Counted from the first letter of the stretch, positions 18,108 through 26,641 are shown. The stretch: 47,955 bases of DNA from Pseudoalteromonas amylolytica (GCF_001854605.1 NZ_MKJU01000029.1:1-47955); one strand, 5' to 3'. A program made the numbers and translations. Notes: a model not told the origin generated them from the letters alone.

Positions 18108-18809
18108 TTATAAGGAGTTAGATAAACCCATTTGTTCATTGATAGACACTTCTCCGCAAGCTGATGTTTTATCGTAGATATAATGAGAGTCTAGACAAAA
18201 ATTTACCCAGTCATCATCACCAAGAAAGCTCAGCTTTCTCATGAACTCCCCTAAGTTCAAAGGGCCATAGTCAGGCAATAGAGCATATTCTACATAGGCA
18301 TCCATTTGTGTTATTTGTTGCTGTGTCGCCTGTGAATAAAACAATGGTTGAAGGTAGTTAAAGCGCATGGTCTTTGCCCTGCGTGAAAGGCGCTGTTGCA
18401 TACCTTCACTAAAGAAAGCCTGAGCTTGCTTGTCCAGCTTATATTTATATCGATAGGCCGTTGTTGAGTCTTCTAAATGCTGAGAGACTAAGGTGAGTGG
18501 AAACTGTCCCGCCACCATTTCGTCTCCTTTTTGGTAAGACAGCTCAATGTAGGCATTGTCAGGTTGGTCGGGAAGTGGCTCTTTAGTCACTAGGTAAATC
18601 TCCCAATCAGTGGTCTCAGAGGTAAACAGCTCAGCTGTAAAATAGACTTTTTGGATAAACTCGGGATAACTTGTTCTGACAGACACTGGTTGTAACTGCC
18701 AACCGATAGTACCCGCCTCCAACGTAGCCTCGCTTATTTTACCTACCACACTACATCCAGTGCCAACAGACAACAATCCTATCAATACCAATATACGCTT
18801 AAGTCGCAT
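18108..18809 (-). CDS. Uncharacterised lipoprotein, last gene of the peptide operon
   Basis: 233 aa. A lipoprotein signal peptide (MRLKRILVLIGLLSVGTGC) ends in the lipobox VGTGC with Cys at residue 19. The mature part has no recognised domain. It contains tryptophan- and tyrosine-rich segments (ETTDWEIYLVTKEP, RAKTMRFNYLQPLFY) and two cysteines near the C-terminus (NFCLDSH, SACGEVS) that may form a disulfide. The start overlaps the preceding gene by 11 bp, so the two are coupled. It may deliver, anchor or protect against the product of the operon; this is inferred from position only. Confidence 0.8.
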   Translation of the reverse strand: MRLKRILVLIGLLSVGTGCSVVGKISEATLEAGTIGWQLQPVSVRTSYPEFIQKVYFTAELFTSETTDWEIYLVTKEPLPDQPDNAYIELSYQKGDEMVAGQFPLTLVSQHLEDSTTAYRYKYKLDKQAQAFFSEGMQQRLSRRAKTMRFNYLQPLFYSQATQQQITQMDAYVEYALLPDYGPLNLGEFMRKLSFLGDDDWVNFCLDSHYIYDKTSACGEVSINEQMGLSNSL

Positions 18810-19497
18810 TACTCAGCTCCTTGATAAACTGCTGGGCTTTGTCACTACTACTGATAACCTTATCAATGATACGCCCAGTACTTGGGTCAAAAATAAACTG
18901 CTTATTAGTGTTAGTTTCAAACATTAAATTGAGTGAAATACTGAATGCACTGGGCGCAACCTGTAGATGAGCATCTTTGGAGGGCTCGTAAAAGATAACT
19001 TCGTGCTTACTTAACTGATGCATACCGCAAAACTTTAAGGTGCTAGCACAGTCTACATCTAGTTCATCACGATACTGATACTGATAAAAGCGCGAAATAT
19101 AGCCTGGTCCGTAGTAATTCGTAGTAAGAAAGCCAAAGTTATGGTCATGTAGGCACTGGTAGACATTCATCTTGTCATTCTGTCGCTTTTGCTCTCCGTC
19201 GGGATGCCAAAAGCACACCCTCACTTGAAAAAATGGCGAACGATTTACATATAGCACAAAGGAATCATTGCCATACACGTTGCCAGTTTCAACACTTAGG
19301 GCATTTTGTAAAACATGCTCACTAATGATCCGACTCAAAAAGTACTTATTATTGGCTAGTAACTGTAACTGCATTGCTAGGTAGTGTAAGTTATGCTCTG
19401 TTAAGCTTTCAGGCCCATCATAACTTGCCGCCACATTTTCGATGAACTCTTGTAAAGAAATAGAGTGAGTTGTGGTGAATTTGAACGAATATGTCAT
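18799..19497 (-). CDS. Uncharacterised cupin-like protein
   Basis: 232 aa, no signal peptide. Residues 1-60 look helical. The centre has a metal-site-like block CLHDHNFGFLTTNYYGPG (about residues 113-130), in the style of the first cupin motif of cysteine dioxygenases. A later His-containing strand pair follows (HEVIFYEPSKDAHLQVAP). This suggests a Fe-dependent dioxygenase-type cupin, but the family is not recognised. It starts one base after the stop of the upstream gene (TAA-C-ATG) and overlaps the lipoprotein gene. It is a candidate tailoring enzyme for the 38-residue peptide. Confidence 0.75.
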   Translation of the reverse strand: MTYSFKFTTTHSISLQEFIENVAASYDGPESLTEHNLHYLAMQLQLLANNKYFLSRIISEHVLQNALSVETGNVYGNDSFVLYVNRSPFFQVRVCFWHPDGEQKRQNDKMNVYQCLHDHNFGFLTTNYYGPGYISRFYQYQYRDELDVDCASTLKFCGMHQLSKHEVIFYEPSKDAHLQVAPSAFSISLNLMFETNTNKQFIFDPSTGRIIDKVISSSDKAQQFIKELSNAT

Positions 19498-19498
19498 G

Positions 19499-20227
19499 TT
19501 ATGCCTCCATCAACTCTAATGACGGTAGCATCGCACTTGCACGATTACGCACAACTTCAGAACAATGGGATATTTGATATTCACGAACCAGTTGAGAAGC
19601 CTTATATCTATCTCTTAGGTAAATGCCTTCAATCGCCCGCCAAGCTAGCTCATCAATATGACTGGCTGAAAGCATCAATAACGCTTGAAAACTCTTTTCA
19701 CAGGTTGAGCGGGCCAGCACTTCAATAAAGTTGAACAAACGTGCGTGGTTTTGGTAAAGCAAAGACGTTATTATCGGCTCAAGGGTTACGGCACAAAGCT
19801 TCACACTTTTCGTGTGTATTACGTCTTTATCGTACAAAGCCAGCCAGTAAGCATCTTTTGATGCTTGATAGTCAAATGCTTGTAAATAATCGACCTGTAT
19901 CGAATCACCGGGATTTAAATCACTCACCGTTGCACTGCCACAGGCTCTAAATATGCTGGCCGTACCATTGTTTATCAACTTTTCTTCTAGCGTGACTTGC
20001 TTTATCCGCAATGCGCCTTGCAATACACACAACGAGTGAGGGGCCGAATTACACAACGTAGCGCCAAAACAGCTAGGACCCTTATATAACACCAATCTAT
20101 GCGATGGGCTGTCTTTGAGTACCAAGCGGCTCTTATCTGTTGTAAACGTATGCTCTGATTGCAGCGCAAGCATATCTAGTACCGCTTGAATTGAATTCAA
20201 ATTTTCAAATGTATTCTCATTGTTCAT
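19499..20227 (-). CDS. Uncharacterised protein, possible cupin with helical tail
   Basis: 242 aa. The first 140 residues resemble a beta-barrel of cupin type: SHRLVLYKGPSCFGATL, HSLCVLQGALRIKQ and LNPGDSIQVDYLQAFDY have the strand-glycine-strand rhythm of the fold, although clear metal ligands are missing. The last 90 residues are helical and HEAT-like (LLMLSASHIDELAWRAIEGIYLRDR). I do not recognise the family. It starts 81 bp downstream of the 38-codon gene, with a stem-loop in between, and AAGGA before its ATG. Confidence 0.75.
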   Translation of the reverse strand: MNNENTFENLNSIQAVLDMLALQSEHTFTTDKSRLVLKDSPSHRLVLYKGPSCFGATLCNSAPHSLCVLQGALRIKQVTLEEKLINNGTASIFRACGSATVSDLNPGDSIQVDYLQAFDYQASKDAYWLALYDKDVIHTKSVKLCAVTLEPIITSLLYQNHARLFNFIEVLARSTCEKSFQALLMLSASHIDELAWRAIEGIYLRDRYKASQLVREYQISHCSEVVRNRASAMLPSLELMEA

Positions 20228-20273
20228 GATGATGTCCTTATCTATTTAGTTATCCTTAACCGTATTGCTCGTA

Positions 20274-20293
20274 TGCCCCAACTGGCGCTGGGG
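20274..20293 (-). other. Stem-loop between peptide gene and downstream genes
   Basis: GCCCCA/TGGGGC, a 6-bp GC-rich stem with an 8-base loop, 15 bases past the peptide stop on the minus strand. It has no T-run, so it is more likely an RNA-stabilising or processing element, or weak attenuator, that would let the peptide be made in excess over the genes behind it. Confidence 0.55.
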
Positions 20294-20308
20294 CAATCCT
20301 GTTGTTAA

Positions 20309-20425
20309 TTAGTTTGAAACGATAATAATGATCGGGATCACAAACACGGGGTCTAATGCTTGAGGATCAAAAAGTTGTACATCAAAGTTACCTAATGTAT
20401 TGACTACTTCTGTAATGATTTCCAT
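20309..20425 (-). CDS. 38-residue peptide, candidate RiPP precursor
   Basis: ATG at 20425 with AAGGAAG 7 bases upstream, a strong ribosome site. The product is 38 aa with no Lys, Arg, His, Cys or Trp. The first 25 residues carry all five acidic side chains (E2, E6, D15, D20, D25) in an amphipathic pattern (MEIITEVVNTLGNFDVQLFD). The end is very hydrophobic: PVFVIP, four Ile, then VSN. This leader-like/core-like division, the stem-loop right after the gene and the three co-oriented unassigned genes make a modified-peptide precursor plausible. A small membrane-active peptide that is not modified is the alternative. No known RiPP family was recognised. Confidence 0.6.
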   Translation of the reverse strand: MEIITEVVNTLGNFDVQLFDPQALDPVFVIPIIIIVSN

Positions 20426-21008
20426 GACTATCTTCCTTTTTAGTATGTAACATATTGATGTGAGTGAGTTTCCTCCTCACTTACAGATTTGGTCGGTACA
20501 ATTTTTCCGACACTGAAAAGCTAGGCGAGCAAAAGTGAAATATCAATCCAAAGTACAATTTTTCATGTACCCAAGATTGTCGAGTTATTTCAATTTTTTG
20601 AATTGCAAAGCTTGAGAACAATGCGCATTCAATTGTGGGCACAAAATAAAATATCTCGGGATGTCACTTTGTTAAATTAAGTTTAATAAAACACTTCATT
20701 AATGTACTGGCACGACCCCCCTCTTGCAGCTTCCACAACATGGTGAATTTCACAATAATGAGCAACTAAAAATGTAAACATTAATACTTTTGACTGTGGT
20801 AAACATGAAGAAAACTCATACATCATCAGTGAGTTCTTAGTTATAACAATTCTCGTATTGACGCCTTTAGATGTCAGTCATACTCTGCTTAGCGGTATAT
20901 ACCATTTTAAGTGCTGACAGCCCGCCTAGAGTATCGAAAGTAATGGAGATCAGCGCTGACATAAACAAGTCAAACTCTAACAATCGAACACAACAATGGA
21001 CTAACACT
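20426..21008. promoter_or_regulatory. Divergent control region of the peptide operon and flavoprotein gene
   Basis: No convincing gene in this 580-bp A/T-rich region. On the minus side it holds a 12-bp direct repeat GTACAATTTTTC at 20496-20507 and 20553-20564 (57 bp apart), possible binding sites upstream of the peptide gene. A 6-bp hairpin with GGAGG in its loop (minus strand AGTGAG/CTCACT) lies within 20467-20485, 40-60 bases before the peptide start. On the plus side TTGACT at 20787-20792 is the best -35-like hexamer, without a good partner. Confidence 0.4.
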
Positions 21009-21686
21009 ATGCAGAATCACAAAAGCGTCCCTCTCAATGATTTTATTGAATACTCTCAACAAGATATGCTGAAACGGGCAGAAGAAAATTTGAGTGAGTA
21101 CCAACGACGCCATACCATTCGAAGCTTTAGCGATCGCCCAGTTCCTGAAGAAGTTATCGCTGCATGTATAAAAGCGGCAGCCAGTGCACCTAGTGGTGCA
21201 AACCATCAACCTTGGCATTTTGTAGCAATTCACAGTGCCGATGTTAAAAAGAAAATTAGAGACGCAGCGGAAGATTTAGAGCGCTCCTTTTACCAAGGAC
21301 GTGCAGGTGATGAATGGCTTGATGCGCTGAAGCCACTTGGCACGGATGCTGAAAAGCCATACCTAGAGCACGCGCCTTGGTTAATTGCGATATTTAGTCA
21401 AAAGAAAGGCGGGATCCATAGCGAAGATAAGAATACCAACTACTATGTGCATGAATCCGTCGGGATCGCGACCGGTTTCCTGATCCAAGCGTTACACCAT
21501 GCTGGGCTAGCAACGTTAACCCACACGCCAAAACCTATGAGCTTTTTAACAGATATTTGCGGTCGTGATAAAGATAACGAGCGTCCCTATATGCTGCTTA
21601 TCGCGGGCTACCCCAGTGAAGATGCTACTGTCCCGGAACACGCACTGGTGAAAAAGCCATTCGAGGAAATTGCCACCCTTCTGTAA
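21009..21686 (+). CDS. Nitroreductase-family flavoprotein, iodotyrosine deiodinase-like
   Basis: 225 aa from ATG at 21009; in-frame ATGs at 20943 and 20871 exist, but the chosen start gives the usual family length and neither alternative has a better ribosome site. FMN-binding blocks are present: RRHTIRSFSDRPVPEEVI (about 34-51), SAPSGANHQPWHF, and ATGFLIQALHHAGLATLTHTP. RRHTIR-FS-RPVP with SAPSGA--QPW is characteristic of the IYD/FMN-reductase branch, so reductive dehalogenation or another one/two-electron reduction of an aromatic substrate is likely. The substrate is unknown. It is divergent from the peptide operon with no shared overlap. Confidence 0.85.
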   Translation: MQNHKSVPLNDFIEYSQQDMLKRAEENLSEYQRRHTIRSFSDRPVPEEVIAACIKAAASAPSGANHQPWHFVAIHSADVKKKIRDAAEDLERSFYQGRAGDEWLDALKPLGTDAEKPYLEHAPWLIAIFSQKKGGIHSEDKNTNYYVHESVGIATGFLIQALHHAGLATLTHTPKPMSFLTDICGRDKDNERPYMLLIAGYPSEDATVPEHALVKKPFEEIATLL

Positions 21687-21713
21687 AGGCTTTCGCTCTA
21701 ATGATACTGGTGG

Positions 21714-22772
21714 TTAGCGTACTGCCAGTATCTCACCCACTGCTAATCCCGTTAACACCTCAACTTGATTACCCACCTCTTGCCCCAAGCGTACGAAACG
21801 TCGATGCAACTGCCCCTGTTCTACCACCTCAACCATAGTGAGCTGCCCATATCGCTTTACTAACTCGCGAGGAATAAGAATATGCATCTGTGGTTTTGTG
21901 GGTATAAAAAGCTGCGCATACATACCTGGCTTCACATTTTTTGCTAACTCAATATCCAGCTTCACCATAAAACGTCTAGCGTTACTATCGGCTACCGGGA
22001 CAATTTCACTGACGCTAACATACTGCGTCATGCCATTAGCCGGTATGTGTATTTTCAATTTATCACCCAACTGCAAATGACTGGCCAGCTGTTCACGTAC
22101 CGCAGCTGTCACTTGGAGTTGTGCAGGATTATAAAGTGCAACTATCGGTGTTCCTGGTGTCAACATGGCACCAGGTTCTTGCAATCGTTCCACCACGATG
22201 CCATCAATTGGTGCCAAAATTTGGGTATCGCTCAAGGCCACTCGTGCGCCTTCTAACTGCTGTGCCAACGCAAGTTCCTGAGCTTTAAGTTCATCGACCT
22301 TTGTACGCCACTCATCCACCACATTCTCAGCAACTAAACCTTGGTTTTGAAGCGTTTCACTACGCATTAACTGCTTATTGGCTTGCTTCAACTGAACGCC
22401 AACAGCGTCTTGTTGTGCTCTGACCCGCGATACGTTTGCTTTCAAATCCGCATCATCAATTGTGGCTAATAACTCTCCAGCATTGACATTCTGCCCGGCT
22501 CGCACATATAAGCTCTTCAGCTGCGCTAACAACCGACTGGCTACAAGCGTATTTACCTTTGCTGTTATGTTCGCATTTACCATTTCATTGTGGATAATCG
22601 CACGCTCACCCACTACATACTCAGCACCCTGATAGGCTTGAGACATAGGCTTGGTGCCTGGCATAACCACTTTGTCGAATATACCCGCCATATATGCCAC
22701 AATAACCAACAGTCCAATAAGCGCTGATATTGGCAGTATCGCTTTGTGAACATTATTACTTATCCATGACAT
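21714..22772 (-). CDS. RND efflux periplasmic adaptor subunit
   Basis: 352 aa. An N-terminal membrane anchor (about residues 10-30) precedes the HlyD/MFP fold. A lipoyl half (VNTLVASRLLAQLKSLYVRAGQNV), a coiled-coil hairpin (about 105-175) and the second lipoyl half (LAPIDGIVVERLQEPGAML) follow. The beta-barrel and membrane-proximal domains end at GLAVGEILAVR. It joins the inner-membrane pump to an outer-membrane TolC-like channel not encoded here. The start lies inside the 3' end of the permease gene (17-bp overlap). Confidence 0.95.
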   Translation of the reverse strand: MSWISNNVHKAILPISALIGLLVIVAYMAGIFDKVVMPGTKPMSQAYQGAEYVVGERAIIHNEMVNANITAKVNTLVASRLLAQLKSLYVRAGQNVNAGELLATIDDADLKANVSRVRAQQDAVGVQLKQANKQLMRSETLQNQGLVAENVVDEWRTKVDELKAQELALAQQLEGARVALSDTQILAPIDGIVVERLQEPGAMLTPGTPIVALYNPAQLQVTAAVREQLASHLQLGDKLKIHIPANGMTQYVSVSEIVPVADSNARRFMVKLDIELAKNVKPGMYAQLFIPTKPQMHILIPRELVKRYGQLTMVEVVEQGQLHRRFVRLGQEVGNQVEVLTGLAVGEILAVR

Positions 22773-25700
22773 AACTATCGCCTTCTGTATTTTTAAAGAC
22801 CAAGAAATAAACTAGCGGCACGACCAGCATAGAAAAAATGGTTGATGCGATAATGCCAAAAATAATTGCCAACGCTAATCCACTGAAAACAGGATCAAGA
22901 ATAATAACCAGATTCCCCAGTAAGGTGGTGCCTGCAGTTAATAACACAGGTCGCATCCGTACTTCACCGGCTTGAATCAGTGCTTGTTTTAGCGCCATTC
23001 CTTGTGCGCGGGCTTGGTTAATAAATTCGACTAAAATTAGTGAGTTACGAACGACTATGCCCGCCAGTGCGATCATGCCAATCATCGCTGTGGCAGTAAA
23101 TAAAACGGGTTCAGGCGCGCCTGCTATCTCTCGCTCACCAAATTGATTCAGCAACCAAAACCCAGGCATGATGCCTATCATGGTCAACGGAATAGCAGAC
23201 ATAATGATCAAAGCCAGTGCGTTGGATGAAGTTTGCCAGCGTAAAATGACAAATATTGCGACGAGGGCAAACATGAATGCTATCCCCATATCGCGAAATA
23301 CATCAACGGTGATACGCCACTCTCCCTCGCCACTAAAGCTATACGATGTACCTTCGGGCAGCTGCCACACAAGGCCTGCGCCACTGGTCAGATAACTGCG
23401 CTGTGACCAATGCGTTTGCTCACGCTCATCACCATTTTCATCTGCGACCACATCAGCGATAACTTCAGCTGGCGTACGACCATTGAGCTCAGCGGTAACA
23501 TAAATCACATTTTGTAGATCTTTACGAATGATGGGCTGTGGTGCAGAAAAGGTTTGCCAGTGTCCCAGCTCTGATAGAGCAACCATAGGCCGAGTCGCAC
23601 TTTCAAGGCCATACTCACCACCAACTTTACTCAATGCCCTCTGCCCTCTAACTTGTAACGCATCCAAATTAGACTGCTGATTTCTTACTTCATAGGGTAA
23701 GCGTAAATTAATGGCTACGGGTTCGGACTCATGAGGTAGGTACAATAAACCAACATTTAAACCTTCACTGGCAATACGCAATGATTGATTTATATCTTCT
23801 GTACTAACACCAGATAAGGCCGCTTTGCCTTTATCGACAATAAACCTCGAAAGTTTTGTGGGATCGGCCATCGAACTATCCACTTCAACAACATGTGCTT
23901 CGCGCGATAACCTTGTCATAAGCGCTTGAGCCGCTCGCTGATGGGTATGTGCTGATACGAATGGCTCTGCATAAACCTGAGCGACCAGCGTGCTTAGCAC
24001 GGGCGGACCAGGAGGTACTTCAACAACTTTCACTTTTACACCATTGTGATTAAATCCTTTTAGCGCTTCGCGCAGACGCAGCACCACAGCATGAGACTGA
24101 TGGGCACGCTGCGCTTTATCCAGCAACAGTAGTCTTAAATCCGCTAAATGAGGTGCTTGGCGACGATAGTAGCCTCGTACCATTCCATTAAAGTCCATAC
24201 TCGATGGTTTACCAACATAGGCGGCTATAGCTGTTACTTCCTGCTGCTGCCAAACCGCTTGCTGCACCTGACGCGTCAATTTTGCGGTTTGCTCCAAAGT
24301 GCTGCCCTCTGGCAACTCAATTAACACCTGAATTTCATTTTTATTATCGAAGGGCAATAGCTTTAAGGGAACTGCACGGAACACAGGCAGACTGACACTA
24401 ACCACAAATAGCCCTAGCGTGATCCATAACACCACTTTTGCACGCCAAGGCTTGACGAACATCGGCATTAATATTCGACTGTATCCAGAAGCTTTTTGTG
24501 AGACTTGCGACTCTTTGAGCGGGTGACCATGTAATAACTTCTTTGCTAGCCAAGGAGTTACTAGGAATGCAACCACTGTGGACGCTATCACACTAACAGG
24601 TACATTGAATGCCATTGGGGCCATGTAAGGCCCCATCATGCCCGTGATATAAGCAAGTGGTAAAAATGCTACGCTGATAGTCAGAGTCGACATAAGCAAT
24701 GCCCCCTTTACCTCCGACATGGCAGCGGTCACTTGTCCATCTGTGTGCGCCTGTGATGAGTTTTTTCGTACCGACAAGAAGCGACTAATATTTTCGACCC
24801 CAGTAATAGGGTCATCCACCAGCAAGCCCAGCGATAGAATCAAAGCAAACAAAGTCACTCTGTTGATGGTATAACCAAAGGAGAAATCCAGTGCCAGTGT
24901 GATCCCGTAGCAAATGGGCACCGCAAGGCCAACCACAATCGCAGGCCGCCACCCTAAAAATACACCAACAAAAATAACCACTGTTAACACTGCAAAGCTC
25001 AGGCTGGCGATCAGATCATTTACCTTTCCATTTGCCGTATCTCCATAATTTCTCAATACTTTTACATCTATATCTGAGGGTAACAACTGTGCTTTTAAGG
25101 TCTCTATCAGTGCCAAACTCTGTTCGGCGACCACAACGGCATTACTACCTCGTTGCTTAGCAATACTGAGCGTTACTAAAGGCAAGTTTTGATTCTTCTC
25201 ATCAATTGCTAACCATTGATAAGCATGAGGTTCACTGGGCCCATCCATTACCTTCGCCACATCTTTTAGTAATACTTGTTGGCCATTAAGTACGTTGACC
25301 GTCAGTTGTGATACCTGCTCCGCACTGCGCAATACATCCCCTGACTGTAAGGCGATCAGTTGCTGACCATTTACCAATGAACCTATTTGCTGTAACTGGT
25401 TACTGACTTGCAGCGCCATTAATACGTCTAAAGGTGTAGTCTGGTGGGCCGCAAGTGCTGTCGCATCCAGTTGTACTTGCACTTGTCGCTTTCGCCCAGT
25501 AATCACTTTCACTTCACTTGTGTTGGGTAGTGTTTGTAACTGAGTTGAAAGCTCTTGAGCAAAGCGAGTTAATTCGAAGTCACTATAGCGCTCGGTCGAT
25601 TGACTATACAAACCCAACATCATGATCGGCACATCATCCACTTCAATGGGTTGAATTTGCCAATCTTTCACCACTTGAGCCATATTATGTTGGTTGGCAT

Positions 25701-26046
25701 ACAACTTGGTATAGGTATTTAGAATGGCTTGCTCTCGACTTTGTCCTACATGAAAGCGCAATGTTGCAACCGTGCCACCGGTATCCGTCGTGGAATATAC
25801 ATGTTCCACTCCTGGAATTTGTAATAGCAACTTTTCAAGCGGTTCAGTCACCAAGCGTGCGACTTCAGGCCCACTTAAATTGGGTGTATTGACTCTAATA
25901 TCCAGCATTGGCACAACTATCTGCGGCTCTTCTTCTCTGGCTGTAAATTGCATAGCCAACAGACCCATAACTAAAGCCATGAAAAGAATAAACACTGGAA
26001 GCCTTCCCGCTAGACTCGTAGTCATTACTCTATCAAAAAGTGTCAT
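22756..26046 (-). CDS. RND efflux permease (AcrB/CusA superfamily)
   Basis: 1096 aa from ATG at 26046 (AGGA 9 bases upstream). A TTG eight codons further up (26070) is less likely because it would overlap the regulator stop. It has the usual 12-segment plan with two large periplasmic loops. The proton-relay pair is in LGLLVDDPITGVENISRF in the fourth membrane segment. The extra length and AREEEPQIVVPMLDI near the N-terminus fit the AcrB-like branch of uncharacterised proteobacterial pumps rather than heavy-metal CusA, which has a distinct methionine relay. Cotranscribed with the ArsR-type regulator and adaptor. Confidence 0.95.
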   Translation of the reverse strand: MTLFDRVMTTSLAGRLPVFILFMALVMGLLAMQFTAREEEPQIVVPMLDIRVNTPNLSGPEVARLVTEPLEKLLLQIPGVEHVYSTTDTGGTVATLRFHVGQSREQAILNTYTKLYANQHNMAQVVKDWQIQPIEVDDVPIMMLGLYSQSTERYSDFELTRFAQELSTQLQTLPNTSEVKVITGRKRQVQVQLDATALAAHQTTPLDVLMALQVSNQLQQIGSLVNGQQLIALQSGDVLRSAEQVSQLTVNVLNGQQVLLKDVAKVMDGPSEPHAYQWLAIDEKNQNLPLVTLSIAKQRGSNAVVVAEQSLALIETLKAQLLPSDIDVKVLRNYGDTANGKVNDLIASLSFAVLTVVIFVGVFLGWRPAIVVGLAVPICYGITLALDFSFGYTINRVTLFALILSLGLLVDDPITGVENISRFLSVRKNSSQAHTDGQVTAAMSEVKGALLMSTLTISVAFLPLAYITGMMGPYMAPMAFNVPVSVIASTVVAFLVTPWLAKKLLHGHPLKESQVSQKASGYSRILMPMFVKPWRAKVVLWITLGLFVVSVSLPVFRAVPLKLLPFDNKNEIQVLIELPEGSTLEQTAKLTRQVQQAVWQQQEVTAIAAYVGKPSSMDFNGMVRGYYRRQAPHLADLRLLLLDKAQRAHQSHAVVLRLREALKGFNHNGVKVKVVEVPPGPPVLSTLVAQVYAEPFVSAHTHQRAAQALMTRLSREAHVVEVDSSMADPTKLSRFIVDKGKAALSGVSTEDINQSLRIASEGLNVGLLYLPHESEPVAINLRLPYEVRNQQSNLDALQVRGQRALSKVGGEYGLESATRPMVALSELGHWQTFSAPQPIIRKDLQNVIYVTAELNGRTPAEVIADVVADENGDEREQTHWSQRSYLTSGAGLVWQLPEGTSYSFSGEGEWRITVDVFRDMGIAFMFALVAIFVILRWQTSSNALALIIMSAIPLTMIGIMPGFWLLNQFGEREIAGAPEPVLFTATAMIGMIALAGIVVRNSLILVEFINQARAQGMALKQALIQAGEVRMRPVLLTAGTTLLGNLVIILDPVFSGLALAIIFGIIASTIFSMLVVPLVYFLVFKNTEGDSYVMDK

Positions 26047-26057
26047 GTGACTTTTTC

Positions 26058-26354
26058 CTAAGGAGCGCAAAATAATTGATAAAGTTTAAGAAGTATGGCT
26101 TTTACTTTGTCATCTACCACTTTGTAGTAGATAGTCTGGCCTTCTCGACGCGTCGCCACCACATTAGCTTTACGTAGACTTGCCAAGTGCTGAGATAAAG
26201 CAGATTGCGTAAGAGGCACAGTCTCATTGAGTTCACTGACGCTGAGCTCTTCTTCCATTAAGCTACACAAAATCATTAGGCGGTTTTTATTCGCCATCAT
26301 TTTTAACAACGCTTCCGCCTTTTGAGCGTTATCTGCCATCGTTGCAAAGTCCAT
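26058..26354 (-). CDS. ArsR-family repressor, BigR/YgaV-like sulfur sensor
   Basis: 98 aa from ATG at 26354, preceded by GGGG; longer in-frame starts lie inside the operator region. Winged-helix DNA-binding domain: recognition helix TQSALSQHLASLRKA (about 49-63) and wing TRREGQTIYY. Two cysteines, C30 in the helix LMILCSL and C96 in LFCAP, sit where BigR and YgaV carry the pair that forms a disulfide or trisulfide with hydrogen sulfide or persulfide. No metal-binding ArsR cysteine motif is present. Gene context (DUF2892 plus rhodanese, divergent) matches the BigR type. It probably represses both directions. Confidence 0.9.
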   Translation of the reverse strand: MDFATMADNAQKAEALLKMMANKNRLMILCSLMEEELSVSELNETVPLTQSALSQHLASLRKANVVATRREGQTIYYKVVDDKVKAILLKLYQLFCAP

Positions 26355-26400
26355 ATTTACCCCGTTCTTCACTATGAGTGGGCAAAGTATAGACAAATAC

Positions 26401-26434
26401 ATTAGCAATGTCTAATATTAGTGATTACTAATAT
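26401..26434. promoter_or_regulatory. Operator with four ATTAG half-sites
   Basis: Two overlapping dyads: ATTAG-N6-CTAAT (26401-26416) and the perfect ATATTAGT-GATT-ACTAATAT (26415-26434). The region separates the divergent repressor-pump operon and the DUF2892-rhodanese pair, and the second dyad ends about 15 bases before the DUF2892 start. A/T-rich ATTAG-type palindromes are known targets of BigR proteins, so this is the expected site of the sulfur-responsive repressor. Confidence 0.75.
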
Positions 26435-26449
26435 ATTTGGAGATCTGTT

Positions 26450-26638
26450 ATGAAACTAAATCCAATGCTGCGGTTAATCGCTGGTATGATGTTTTTAATA
26501 TCATTGGCACTAACACACTATGTGAACCAAAATTGGCTATGGTTTAGTGTGTTTATCGCTGCTAATTTAATTCAATCGGCATTTACAAATTCATGCCCCA
26601 TGATCACCCTACTTAAAAAGCTCGGTGTAAAGGAATAA
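26450..26638 (+). CDS. DUF2892 inner-membrane protein
   Basis: 62 aa with two membrane segments (about 8-22 and 28-45) and the family pattern NPMLRLIAGMMFLIS, then NLIQSAFTNSCPM. DUF2892 is the membrane tail of YgaP-like rhodaneses; here it is a separate protein. It is followed 3 bp later by a rhodanese gene, so the two may form a membrane-tethered sulfurtransferase. TGGAG lies 8 bases before the ATG. Confidence 0.92.
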   Translation: MKLNPMLRLIAGMMFLISLALTHYVNQNWLWFSVFIAANLIQSAFTNSCPMITLLKKLGVKE

Positions 26639-26641
26639 GCT

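Noticed and set aside
20309..20425. The 38-residue peptide as a type I toxin
   Set aside because: It has no basic residues, its C-terminus is not a full membrane span with charged ends, and no antisense RNA promoter was seen. It is kept as a precursor candidate.
21009..21686. Nitroreductase as azoline dehydrogenase of the peptide operon
   Set aside because: It is divergent, separated by 580 bp, and its motifs fit the iodotyrosine-deiodinase branch; the peptide has no Cys and hardly any Ser/Thr for azoline formation.
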